Of a stretch of DNA of 26,339 nt, positions 1 through 7,287 are shown one piece after another (within the stretch, counting starts at the first letter, position 1; every line of letters begins with the position of its first letter). Both the position numbers and the translations under genes were made by a program. The stretch covers positions 1-26,339 of the forward strand of contig CAZCWX010000474.1 of the NCBI GenBank assembly GCA_964502465.1. The letters are read 5' to 3'. The notes beneath the pieces are model-generated. The model searched no databases. It saw only the letters and a program-made list of their open reading frames with translations, and was not told the DNA's origin. The stretch comes from CAZCWX01 sp964502465 (GTDB taxonomy: Bacteria > Desulfobacterota > Binatia > Bin18).

Positions 1-293
1 ACAAAGACTTTTTGCACCTCTTTGCCCTCAGGGCCGGTTTGGTGGGTGACCAGTTTTTTGCCTAGCAGAGAGGCCGCAATCTCACGGACAGCCTGGGGGT
101 CCTTGGCCAGCTTCACTCCGCCGGCCTTGCCACGACCGCCAGCGTGGATTTGCGCTTTGACCACGCACAGTCTGCTGCCCAAATCTTTGGCCGCGGCCTC
201 AGCCTCCTCGGGGGTGGTAGCGACTTTGCCTTTCAGGACAGCGACGCCATATTTCCGCAAGATCTCTTTCGCCTGATATTCGTGGATGTTCAT
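1..293 (-). CDS. sucC: Succinyl-CoA synthetase (ADP-forming) beta subunit, N-terminal part
   Basis: This is the first 97 codons of SucC; the gene runs off the left edge of the window. The visible protein starts MNIHEYQAKEILRKYGVAV, the classic N-terminus of the family, and continues into the ATP-grasp region with VVKAQIHAGGRGKAGGVK. The beta subunit binds the nucleotide and, with SucD, interconverts succinyl-CoA and succinate while making ATP or GTP. The ATG sits at 293-291, and only a weak GAGAG-type ribosome site precedes it. It follows sdhB by about 96 bp in the same direction, so it extends the TCA block. sucD would be expected just beyond the edge. Identification is firm; the length is unknown. 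Confidence 0.95.
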   Translation of the reverse strand, partial: MNIHEYQAKEILRKYGVAVLKGKVATTPEEAEAAAKDLGSRLCVVKAQIHAGGRGKAGGVKLAKDPQAVREIAASLLGKKLVTHQTGPEGKEVQKVF

Positions 294-300
294 ACCTGTG

Positions 301-335
301 CTCTCAGCTCTCAGCGGTTAGCTTTCAGCTACAAC
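301..335. repeat. Degenerate heptad (7-bp) tandem repeat between sdhB and sucC
   Basis: On the plus strand the units are CTCTCAG, CTCTCAG, CGGTTAG, CTTTCAG and CTACAAC, five in-phase heptads. Read on the minus strand this gives runs of CTGAGAG and CTGAAAG. A second short heptad run (GCCTGCA, GCCTATA, GCCTATT) sits at about 375-395 and enters the last codons of sdhB. The period is visible directly. Similar 7-bp intergenic repeats are known in several bacteria (short tandemly repeated sequences), but I cannot tell whether this one is dispersed in the genome. Confidence 0.6.
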
Positions 336-336
336 A

Positions 337-384
337 AGGCTGCAGGCCGAAGGCTAAAGGTGGCTTCCCCACGGCCTGCAGCCT
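337..384 (-). other. Hairpin after sdhB (13-bp perfect inverted repeat)
   Basis: Arms AGGCTGCAGGCCG (337-349) and CGGCCTGCAGCCT (372-384) are exact reverse complements separated by 22 nt. The hairpin begins 5 nt after the sdhB stop codon in the transcribed direction. No convincing T-run follows, so a classical terminator is doubtful. A transcript-stabilising, processing or REP-like element between sdhB and sucC is equally possible. Confidence 0.6.
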
Positions 385-389
385 ATAGC

Positions 390-1142
390 CTATTCTTTGC
401 CAGTTATCTTACGCCAGATCCACGCCACCGGATCATAGTACTCATCTACCACCCGCTCCTTCAGCGGGATGATAGCGTTATCGGTAATATGAATGTTCTC
501 GGGACAGACCTCGGTGCAACACTTAGTGATATTGCAGAACCCGAGGCCGGCCTTCGTTTTGATCAGTTCTTTGCGGTCACCGGTGTCGAGGGGATGCATC
601 TCCAGCGCTGCGAGCCGCACGAAGAGACGGGGGCCGTCGAACCATTCCTTATTCTCTTCGTGGTCGCGGATGACATGACAGACGTTCTGGCACAGAAAGC
701 ACTCGATGCATTTATGGAACTCCTGCACCCGGTCGATGTCTTCCTGGAACATGCGCCGCGTACCGTCCGCTTCCTTGGGCTTGGGTGTGAATGGTGGCAC
801 AGTTTTGGCTTTCTCGTAGTTGAATGAGACGTCCGTCACGAGATCTTTGATGAGCGGGAACGTCTTAATCGGGGAAACGGAGATGGACTCGCCAGGCGGA
901 AAGGTGTTCATGCGGGTCATGCACATCAGCCTCGGTTTCCCATTGATCTCTGCACTGCACGAGCCGCACTTACCAGCCTTGCAATTCCAGCGTACAGCCA
1001 GATCAGGGGCGTGGGTAGCTTGAATAGTATGCACGACATCCAGCACCACCATCCCTTCTCCCATAGGCACACGGTACTCTTTGAACTCCCCGCCTGAGGC
1101 ATCACCACGCCAGACTCGCATCGTGACTTCGGTGTCGGCCAT
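390..1142 (-). CDS. sdhB: Succinate dehydrogenase iron-sulphur subunit
   Basis: This 250-residue protein carries electrons from the FAD of SdhA to the membrane anchor. The plant-type [2Fe-2S] site is seen at C54, C59, C62 and C74 (motif CKAGKCGSC). The bacterial ferredoxin part supplies C145, C148, C151 and C213 for the [4Fe-4S] cluster and C155, C203 and C209 for the [3Fe-4S] cluster. All eleven expected cysteines are present. The ATG overlaps the sdhA stop by one base (TAATG), and an AGGAGAAG ribosome site lies in the end of sdhA, so translation is probably coupled. A hairpin and heptad repeat follow the stop codon. The protein faces the cytoplasm and belongs to the same complex as the two genes upstream. 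Confidence 0.96.
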   Translation of the reverse strand: MADTEVTMRVWRGDASGGEFKEYRVPMGEGMVVLDVVHTIQATHAPDLAVRWNCKAGKCGSCSAEINGKPRLMCMTRMNTFPPGESISVSPIKTFPLIKDLVTDVSFNYEKAKTVPPFTPKPKEADGTRRMFQEDIDRVQEFHKCIECFLCQNVCHVIRDHEENKEWFDGPRLFVRLAALEMHPLDTGDRKELIKTKAGLGFCNITKCCTEVCPENIHITDNAIIPLKERVVDEYYDPVAWIWRKITGKE

Positions 1143-2941
1143 TATTTCTTCTCCTCAAAAAGCGCATTCATATCGTCAGGCATCTGCAGGATGGGCTCCT
1201 GCGAGAGACTCCACTCACCGTCTTTTTTTCTGATGACGATGTTAATCTTGCCAAACTTGGGGTCGGCGTTGGGATAGTCGTCGCGGGTGTGTCCTCCTCG
1301 ACTCTCCTTACGCTCGAGCGCTCCGAGCGTCACTGCTTCGGATATCGAGAGCAAAGAATGAAGATCCAGCGCCAGATGCCATCCAGGGTTGTATTGGCGA
1401 TGACCTTCCACGCTGACCTTCTTTAGCCGCTGTTTCAACATTTGAATCTCGTCTAGAGCCTGCCTCAGCTCTTTTTCCGTACGAATGATACCCACGAGGT
1501 TTTGCATGCAGTTCTGCAGGTCGGCATGGATAGCGTAGGGGTTTTCCCCGCCATTGCCATTAAACGGTGCCAGCTGCGCGTTGGCGACCTCTTCCACCTG
1601 TCCAGCGTCTACCGTCAGTTGTCCTTCAAAGGCTTTGGCGTATGCGGCAGCATACAGCCCGGCGCGGCGGCCGAAGACGATCAGGTCCGAGAGTGAATTC
1701 CCGCCTAAGCGGTTCGCGCCGTGCAGCCCAGCCGCGACCTCACCCGCAGCAAAGAGACCAGGCACGGTCGTCGCAGTCGTATCAGCGTCCACACGCAAAC
1801 CACCCATCATGTAGTGGCAGGTGGGACCCACTTCCATCGGTTCTTTCGTAATGTCTACATCTGCCAATTCTTTGAACTGGTGGTACATGGAAGGCAGGCG
1901 TTTCTTGATGTACTCGGCGTTGCGGCGAGACGCAATATCCAAGAACACGCCACCATGTGGGCTGCCGCGGCCAGCTTTCACCTCGGCGTTGATGGCGCGC
2001 GCCACCTCGTCGCGCGGCAGCAGATCTGGCGTGCGCCGGTTCTTCTTGTCCTCGTACCAACGGTCAGCTTCTGCTTCGTTATCTGCGGTCTCCGCTTTGA
2101 AGAACTCAGGGATGTAGCTGAACATGAAGCGCTTCCCCTCGGAGTTCTTGAGAGTGCCACCATCGCCGCGCACCCCCTCGGTCACCAAGATGCCACGCAC
2201 GCTGGGGGGCCAGACCATGCCGGTAGGATGGAACTGGACCATTTCCATGTCAATGAGGTCAGCACCGGTGTCTGCCCCCAGGGTGATACCATCGCCCGTG
2301 TATTCCCAAGAGTTGGAGGTAATCTTCCAGGCCTTGCCGATCCCACCGGTCGCTAATACTGTCGCCTTGGTTTTAAACAGCACGAACTTCCCACTCTCGC
2401 GCCAATAACCAAAAGCCCCAGCAATCCGCCCGCCATCCATCAGCAGGCGCTGGATGTTGCATTCCATGTAGACATCGATGCCTTTGTGCACCGCGTGCTG
2501 CTGGAGCGTACGGATCATCTCCAGTCCTGTGCGGTCACCCACATGGGCCAGGCGCGCGTAGCGGTGCCCACCAAAATCGCGTTGTAGAATGAGACCATCC
2601 TGAGTACGGTCAAAAAGCGCGCCCCATTCCTCCAATTCAAGCACCCGGTCCGGCGCTTCCTGGGCATGGATTTGCGCCATCCGCCAATTGTTCAGCATTT
2701 TGCCACCGCGCATAGTATCGCGGAAGTGGACTTTCCAGTTATCTTCTGAATACACATTCCCCAGGGCTGCAGCGATGCCACCTTCAGCCATAACAGTGTG
2801 CGCTTTGCCGAGGAGAGATTTGCATATCAGAGCAGTTTTTACCCCTTGGGCCGATGCTTCGATTGCTGCGCGGAGACCTGCGCCTCCTGCACCAACAACG
2901 AGGACATCGTACTCATGCGTTTCGTACTTCTCAGCAACCAT
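1142..2941 (-). CDS. sdhA: Succinate dehydrogenase flavoprotein subunit
   Basis: This 599-residue catalytic subunit oxidises succinate to fumarate (or the reverse). The dinucleotide-binding motif GAGGAG is at residues 17-22. H48, in KAHTVMAEGG, matches the histidine that carries covalent FAD. Substrate and active-site elements are HPTG at 238-241, R310 in LLPRDE, H376 in HYMMGG and R411 in GANRLGGNSL. The length is normal for SdhA/FrdA. The start is ATG, and the sdhC stop lies 1 nt upstream, so the sdhC-A-B genes are clearly one operon. Sequence alone does not separate succinate dehydrogenase from fumarate reductase. The neighbouring TCA genes and the type of anchor favour succinate:quinone oxidoreductase. 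Confidence 0.96.
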   Translation of the reverse strand: MVAEKYETHEYDVLVVGAGGAGLRAAIEASAQGVKTALICKSLLGKAHTVMAEGGIAAALGNVYSEDNWKVHFRDTMRGGKMLNNWRMAQIHAQEAPDRVLELEEWGALFDRTQDGLILQRDFGGHRYARLAHVGDRTGLEMIRTLQQHAVHKGIDVYMECNIQRLLMDGGRIAGAFGYWRESGKFVLFKTKATVLATGGIGKAWKITSNSWEYTGDGITLGADTGADLIDMEMVQFHPTGMVWPPSVRGILVTEGVRGDGGTLKNSEGKRFMFSYIPEFFKAETADNEAEADRWYEDKKNRRTPDLLPRDEVARAINAEVKAGRGSPHGGVFLDIASRRNAEYIKKRLPSMYHQFKELADVDITKEPMEVGPTCHYMMGGLRVDADTTATTVPGLFAAGEVAAGLHGANRLGGNSLSDLIVFGRRAGLYAAAYAKAFEGQLTVDAGQVEEVANAQLAPFNGNGGENPYAIHADLQNCMQNLVGIIRTEKELRQALDEIQMLKQRLKKVSVEGHRQYNPGWHLALDLHSLLSISEAVTLGALERKESRGGHTRDDYPNADPKFGKINIVIRKKDGEWSLSQEPILQMPDDMNALFEEKK

Positions 2942-2942
2942 A

Positions 2943-3743
2943 TTAGAAAATCCTCAAGTCTGAAATGTACCCCATCGACAATAAGCGCACATAGAGGTCT
3001 GCAAGCATGACCATAACGAGACTAATCCAGGCATACAGCATATGGTCCTCGTTGAGGCGGCTCACAATCCGCCACAGTTTGTATCTGGTCGGCGACCGAG
3101 AAAGCACATCGAGACCTCCGCCGCATAGATGGCGGCAAGAATGGCAAGAAAAGGAATAGAGTGACAAGAGAGCGGCATTGGCCAGCAATACGAGCGTGCC
3201 GACACCCATACCAAATTCATAGTACCCTTCCCCTGCCGGAAAACGGAAAGCCAACAACGCATCCCACCAGAGGAACGCGACGACAAGAGTAGCAAAATAA
3301 AAAAAGTACCGGTGGAGGTTCTGAATAAGGAGAGGGAAACGGGTCTCCCCCGTATAGCGTTTGTGCCCATCGCGCACCGCGCAAGCCGGCGGGGAAAGCC
3401 AAAATGAACGATAATAGGCCTTGCGATAATAGTAGCAGGTGAGTCGAAACCCCGCCGGCGCCCAGAGAATCAAAATGGCAGGAGAGAGTGGCCAGTTGAA
3501 GAGCGCGATTGTAGGATGTGCACAGTGCGTACTCAGACAAGGAGAATAGAACGGAGACAGGTAAGGGTCGAAAAAGTAGTGGACGTTTACCAGTGCTGCC
3601 CACGTGGTATAGACAACGAAGGTTGTTAGCATCGTCACAGTGAGCGCAGGTTCGACCCACCAGTTATCTTTGCGCAAAGTTGCGACCTGTTGGTAGAAAC
3701 TCTTTGCCCTTGACGTTTCTAACGTAGCCACCTGATCACTCAT
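2943..3743 (-). CDS. sdhC: Succinate dehydrogenase membrane anchor, single large five-helix type with Cys/His motifs
   Basis: This 266-residue membrane protein sits directly before sdhA. It has about five hydrophobic helices (roughly 33-54, 87-107, 142-160, 177-198 and 235-256). It is longer than SdhC, SdhD or a typical FrdC, and no second anchor gene is present. Two conspicuous clusters lie at helix ends: C69, H73, C74 and H76 (SPCLSTHCAH), and C200, H201, C203, H205 and C207 (SCHSCRHLC). Another histidine, H144, lies in HRYFFYFA. The layout resembles the mycobacterial Sdh1 anchor of about 270 residues, for which a Rieske-type Fe-S centre in the membrane has been reported. The link to Fe-S binding here is inference. 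A GAGGAAG ribosome site supports the ATG start. The fumarase beta stop is 30 nt upstream. Confidence 0.85.
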   Translation of the reverse strand: MSDQVATLETSRAKSFYQQVATLRKDNWWVEPALTVTMLTTFVVYTTWAALVNVHYFFDPYLSPFYSPCLSTHCAHPTIALFNWPLSPAILILWAPAGFRLTCYYYRKAYYRSFWLSPPACAVRDGHKRYTGETRFPLLIQNLHRYFFYFATLVVAFLWWDALLAFRFPAGEGYYEFGMGVGTLVLLANAALLSLYSFSCHSCRHLCGGGLDVLSRSPTRYKLWRIVSRLNEDHMLYAWISLVMVMLADLYVRLLSMGYISDLRIF

Positions 3744-3773
3744 GACGACACTTCCTCTCTTGATCTATACTGA

Positions 3774-4337
3774 CTATCTTTGTGCGTACTGCTCTCGCCC
3801 TTCTTCGTAGAGATCATTGCCGTAGGCATCGTTGACAACAATCACTGGAAAATCCTCAACGACCAGACGGCGGATCGCCTCAGTGCCTAGCTCTTCGTAG
3901 GCAATGATTTCAGCACCCTTGATGTACTGGGAGAGCAGCGCCCCAGCTCCGCCAACTGCGCCGAAGTACACACTTTTGTATTGTTGCATAGCCTCGCGCA
4001 CAGGTAGCGAACGGGCGCCCTTGCCAATCATCCCTTTCACACCTAGCGCCATGAGTTTGGGAGCGTAGGAGTCCATGCGTCCGCCGGTAGTGGGGCCGGC
4101 AGAGCCGATAACCATTCCAGGTCGCGGTGGTGAAGGACCGACGTAGTAGATGATCTGTCCGCGAGCATCGATAGGCAGAGGCTGACCGGCATCGAGGAGT
4201 TCGATTAACCGTTGGTGAGCAGCATCGCGTCCAGTGAGGAGTATGCCGGAAAGGCGGACACGGTCACCAACGCGGAGACCCCCGACATCGGCGTCCGAGA
4301 GGGGAGTAGTGAACCGTCGAATTTCTTCTCCTGCCAT
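3774..4337 (-). CDS. Class I (Fe-S) fumarate hydratase, beta subunit
   Basis: The protein is 187 residues when started at the ATG at 4337 (MAGEEIRRFTTPLSDADVGG), which follows a GGGGA ribosome site. A longer frame starting at 4397 would overlap the alpha gene by 41 bp and adds only a low-complexity Ser-rich stretch. It matches the C-terminal half of FumA/tartrate dehydratase-type enzymes: LRVGDRVRLSGILLTGRDAAH, GPTTGGRMD, KGMIGKG and YFGAVGGAGALL. With the alpha subunit it interconverts fumarate and malate. A tartrate dehydratase role is conceivable, but the mdh and sdh neighbours favour fumarase. Spacing to alpha is 19 nt and to sdhC 30 nt, so it belongs to one operon. Confidence 0.92.
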   Translation of the reverse strand: MAGEEIRRFTTPLSDADVGGLRVGDRVRLSGILLTGRDAAHQRLIELLDAGQPLPIDARGQIIYYVGPSPPRPGMVIGSAGPTTGGRMDSYAPKLMALGVKGMIGKGARSLPVREAMQQYKSVYFGAVGGAGALLSQYIKGAEIIAYEELGTEAIRRLVVEDFPVIVVNDAYGNDLYEEGREQYAQR

Positions 4338-4356
4338 GCTCGTTTCCCCACTGCTG

Positions 4357-5199
4357 CTAGAGAACAGCTTCTTTGTGCCGGTGAGCATGGCACTCAATCG
4401 TCACCGCTACCGGCAGGCTAGCGATATGGCAGGGATAGATATCAATATGGATAGCGAATGCCGTCGTGTCACCACCATACCCTTGTGGACCGATGCCTAG
4501 TTTGTTCGCCTTCTCGAGCAGCTCTTGCTCAAGGGCGTGTAATTCCGGATTAGGGTTCGGCTCACCAACCCAGCGGAACAATGCGCGCTTGGACAGCAGC
4601 GCCGCCTTCTCGAAGGTACCGCCAATGCCAACGCCCGCGATCAATGGCGGGCAGGCATCGGGCCCGGCAGTCTTGATACATTCGATGACGAAGTTTTTGA
4701 CTCCCTCAACGCCTTCAGCAGGGGTACACATGGTGTACTTACTACGGTTCTCACACCCACCGCCCTTTGTCATGACCTTGAATGTTAGCGTGTCGCCCGG
4801 AACGATCTGCGTGTGGATGACCGCCGGGGTGTTATCGCCCGTATTTTTCCTTGTGAAAGGATCGCTGACGATTGAGGCGCGCAAGTAACCTTTTTTGTAC
4901 CCGTGGCGCACTCCTTGGTTAATCGCGTCTTCCAAAAGACCACCATCGATGTGGACATCCTGGCCAATATCGACAAAGCAAATGACGAAGCCAGTATCTT
5001 GACAATAGGGCAGATGCTGGATGCGAGCGATCTGGGCATTCTCAGTGAGCATCTTCAATACACTGCGGCCAACTGCCGACCGCTCCTTACCTTGGGCTTT
5101 GTCAAACGCGGCCAGCATGTCTTCGCCCAGATTATAGTTTGCTTCCATGCACAATCGGGCAATCGTGTTAGTGATCGTTTGCGCTTCGATCGTACGCAT
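4357..5199 (-). CDS. Class I (Fe-S) fumarate hydratase, alpha subunit
   Basis: This 280-residue subunit carries the catalytic [4Fe-4S] cluster. The likely ligands are C66 (PYCQDTGF), C183 (DACPPLIAGVGIGG) and C270 (IECHAHRH). Other family signatures are KGGGCENRSKYTM and GPQGYGGDTTAFAIHI. Two-gene class I fumarases like this are common in anaerobes, archaea and many uncultured bacteria, and are oxygen-sensitive compared with FumC. The ATG at 5199 follows a GAGGGA ribosome site. An 11-bp inverted repeat lies just upstream and may control it. The gene follows mdh by about 200 bp and is the first of the fumarase-sdh unit. Confidence 0.94.
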   Translation of the reverse strand: MRTIEAQTITNTIARLCMEANYNLGEDMLAAFDKAQGKERSAVGRSVLKMLTENAQIARIQHLPYCQDTGFVICFVDIGQDVHIDGGLLEDAINQGVRHGYKKGYLRASIVSDPFTRKNTGDNTPAVIHTQIVPGDTLTFKVMTKGGGCENRSKYTMCTPAEGVEGVKNFVIECIKTAGPDACPPLIAGVGIGGTFEKAALLSKRALFRWVGEPNPNPELHALEQELLEKANKLGIGPQGYGGDTTAFAIHIDIYPCHIASLPVAVTIECHAHRHKEAVL

Positions 5200-5216
5200 G
5201 GGCTTTCCCTCGATTC

Positions 5217-5269
5217 CATAAAACGTAATGAGTCAGAAAACAGGCTCCCCCCAGGTGGTACGTTTTATG
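5217..5269 (-). promoter_or_regulatory. 11-bp inverted repeat in the leader of the fumarase-sdh operon
   Basis: Arms CATAAAACGTA (5217-5227) and TACGTTTTATG (5259-5269) are perfect reverse complements separated by 31 nt. The proximal arm ends 17 nt before the alpha-subunit ATG, right next to the GAGGGA ribosome site. It could be a split operator or an RNA hairpin in the 5' leader. I see no convincing -35/-10 pair in the 200-bp gap, so promoter placement is uncertain. Confidence 0.5.
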
Positions 5270-5398
5270 CCCTACAGTTTCTATCCTTAGCTAATCAGCC
5301 CAGCGAGATTTGCTCAAGCGAGGTTCTGGTAAAATCGCAGCAGAATTTTCATTAGCGCGGGTAATACATCCGAAGCCATGCAGTATCGACAATTGGCG

Positions 5399-6346
5399 TT
5401 AGTCGCCCCCTGCCAGAACTTTGTCCATCGCTGCGACCAGTTCTTGGACATGGCTGACCGACACCTGCATTTCTTTTTTTTCCTTTGCGCTCAGCTCAAG
5501 TTCAATAACCCGCTCGACTCCACCAGCACCGATCTGCACGGGCACACCGAAGTAGACACCGTTGATGCCGTACTCTCCTTCAAGATAGGCCGCACATGGG
5601 AGAATATGCTTCTTATCATACAGATACGCTTCCGTCATCTGAATAGCCGCGGAGGCCGGAGAATAGAAGGCTGAGCCGGTCTTAAGCAACGCAACGATCT
5701 CACCGCCAGCTTGACGCGTGCGGTTTTCGATCTCTTCAAGACGCTGTGCCGGAATAAGACGTTCTATCGGGATGCCGGCCACCTGGCAGTAGCTGCGGAC
5801 TGGCACCATGTCGTCGCCATGCCCGCCCAAGACCATAGCCGTAACGTTACGCACCGAGACCTTCAGTTCCTGGGCGATAAACGTGCGGTAACGGGAGGAG
5901 TCGAGCACGCCGGCTTGACCAACAACCCGACCCTTGGGAAAACCGGTGACTCGCTTCGTCAACGTAACCATGGCATCGAGTGGGTTGGTGATGACGATGA
6001 CAAAGGCGTTGGGTGCGTATTTCGCGATGTTCTCGGACACCTCGCGCATAATCTTACAGTTGATGCCAAGCAGATCGTCGCGGCTCATTCCGGGCTTGCG
6101 TGCCACACCAGCGGTGACGATGCACACATCCGCCTCCTGGATGTCGCGGTAGCTTGTGGTCCCCATGAGGTTCACGTCATACCCCTCGATCGGTCCAGCT
6201 TCGAGCAGGTCCAGCGCCTTGCCTTGCGGCAGGCCATCAATCACGTCATACAAGACGACATCGCCCAGCCCTTTGAGAGCGCACAGATGGGCGAGGGTAC
6301 CTCCAATGTTACCAGCGCCGATGAGTGCAATTTTCTTTCTTGCCAT
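5399..6346 (-). CDS. mdh: Malate dehydrogenase, LDH-like type
   Basis: This 315-residue NAD-dependent enzyme interconverts malate and oxaloacetate in the cytoplasm. The Rossmann motif GAGNIGGTLAH starts at residue 10, and D34 at the end of beta-2 indicates NAD rather than NADP. Substrate-binding R83, R89 and R152, N121 and catalytic H176 (GGHGDDMVPV) are in place. Arginine in the VARKPGMSRDD loop identifies malate rather than lactate as substrate. The protein is of the tetrameric, lactate-dehydrogenase-like MDH class rather than the E. coli type. The ATG has a GGAGAAAAAG ribosome site. It lies upstream of the fumarase genes in the same direction; gaps of about 200 bp on each side suggest its own promoter. 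Confidence 0.95.
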   Translation of the reverse strand: MARKKIALIGAGNIGGTLAHLCALKGLGDVVLYDVIDGLPQGKALDLLEAGPIEGYDVNLMGTTSYRDIQEADVCIVTAGVARKPGMSRDDLLGINCKIMREVSENIAKYAPNAFVIVITNPLDAMVTLTKRVTGFPKGRVVGQAGVLDSSRYRTFIAQELKVSVRNVTAMVLGGHGDDMVPVRSYCQVAGIPIERLIPAQRLEEIENRTRQAGGEIVALLKTGSAFYSPASAAIQMTEAYLYDKKHILPCAAYLEGEYGINGVYFGVPVQIGAGGVERVIELELSAKEKKEMQVSVSHVQELVAAMDKVLAGGD

Positions 6347-6418
6347 GTCTTTTTCTCCGAGCCGCTAATAGATAAGAGAAGGAGGAATCAGGCGCCCAAC
6401 GGCTGAAAAGGAGACCAT

Positions 6419-6427
6419 AATATACCA
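6419..6427 (-). promoter_or_regulatory. Possible extended -10 promoter of mdh
   Basis: On the minus strand TGGTATATT reads as an extended -10 element (TGn plus TATATT). It lies about 75 nt before the mdh ATG in the 212-bp gap after tsaB. No recognisable -35 box lies 16-18 nt upstream, as expected for weak or extended -10 promoters. The rest of the gap shows no gene. Confidence 0.35.
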
Positions 6428-6558
6428 CCTTCCTGCCGTATCGAGACCCGAAGGCAAAATGCCAAAATCCACAGAACCTGTCTAGGGGAGGTCAAAGGAC
6501 ACATGGCACGAGTAACAGCAACACGAAGTTAGCTTCCCTCTGCCATGAAGGCAAGCAG

Positions 6559-7278
6559 TTACAGGGTATGAAAATCTGTACGCTTCAGCTCAGCTTTTGG
6601 GAGTCGCACATAGCGAGGCGTCAAACTATGCAGGTCCTCCTGCTCCCCTAGGCACAACCGTTCACAGGCGATGTGAGCTACGACCGCCCCGCGCGGGTGA
6701 TACGAGACAAAAGGTAGAATCGACACCGCAGGTTGGCACTGCTCGCGGATCAGCTGCCCGTAGGGGTCGACGCCATCGCCAAGAAACAGGCAGGGAGCAG
6801 TAATGCGCTCTAGGAGTGCGTGTGGGGTGAGTACGAGATCCGGAGTAAGCCGCTCCAGCCGTCCGTGCCAGTCTCGGTGGAAGAGGGCAGCATACACCTC
6901 GTGTTTGCGAGCATCGAGCAGAGGACAGACGAGTCCCTCCCAGTCCTTGACCGTATGGGCAAGAGCTTCCAAAGTCGAGACCCCTACAACTCGATGTCCC
7001 AAAGCGTAGGCGAAACCTTTGACCGTGCTCAGTGCGACGCGCAAGCCGGTAAAGGACCCTGGACCTATCGAGACACCAATTCCGCTCAGTTCGGCCAATG
7101 ACATGCTCGACTGAGCCAGGAGATCAGCAATGAGCGGGAGAAGAATTTCCGTATGGCCAGAAACCGCTCGGCGCGACTCTTCTGCCAACAGCTTCCCACC
7201 GCGAACCAGCCCTACACTCGCGACCGCAGTAGCCGTATCAATGCCGAGTACAACCATGGGAAGCTGTGCATCAGCCAT
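6559..7278 (-). CDS. tsaB: tRNA threonylcarbamoyladenosine biosynthesis protein TsaB
   Basis: This 239-residue ASKHA-fold protein is the partner of TsaD in making t6A37 on ANN-decoding tRNAs. The N-terminus has GIDTATAVASVGL. The family signature GPGSFTGLRVALSTVKGFA follows at about 72-90, and DARKHEVYAALFHRDW near 122. The metal-binding histidines of TsaD are absent, which fits TsaB. The C-terminus LTPRYVRLPKAEL is typical. The ATG at 7278 lies 9 nt after the rseP stop. A later Met at 7257 is possible but lacks a ribosome site. It looks like the last gene of the rpsB-to-rseP run. Confidence 0.93.
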   Translation of the reverse strand: MADAQLPMVVLGIDTATAVASVGLVRGGKLLAEESRRAVSGHTEILLPLIADLLAQSSMSLAELSGIGVSIGPGSFTGLRVALSTVKGFAYALGHRVVGVSTLEALAHTVKDWEGLVCPLLDARKHEVYAALFHRDWHGRLERLTPDLVLTPHALLERITAPCLFLGDGVDPYGQLIREQCQPAVSILPFVSYHPRGAVVAHIACERLCLGEQEDLHSLTPRYVRLPKAELKRTDFHTL

Positions 7279-7287
7279 TCCGTTTCG

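Noticed and set aside
4338..4397. Fumarase beta extension overlapping the alpha gene
   Set aside because: The Met at 4337 has a ribosome site and the family N-terminus; the extra 20 residues are low-complexity.
5711..6406. Plus-strand frame of 231 codons opposite mdh
   Set aside because: It is antisense to a clear malate dehydrogenase and shows no recognisable domain.
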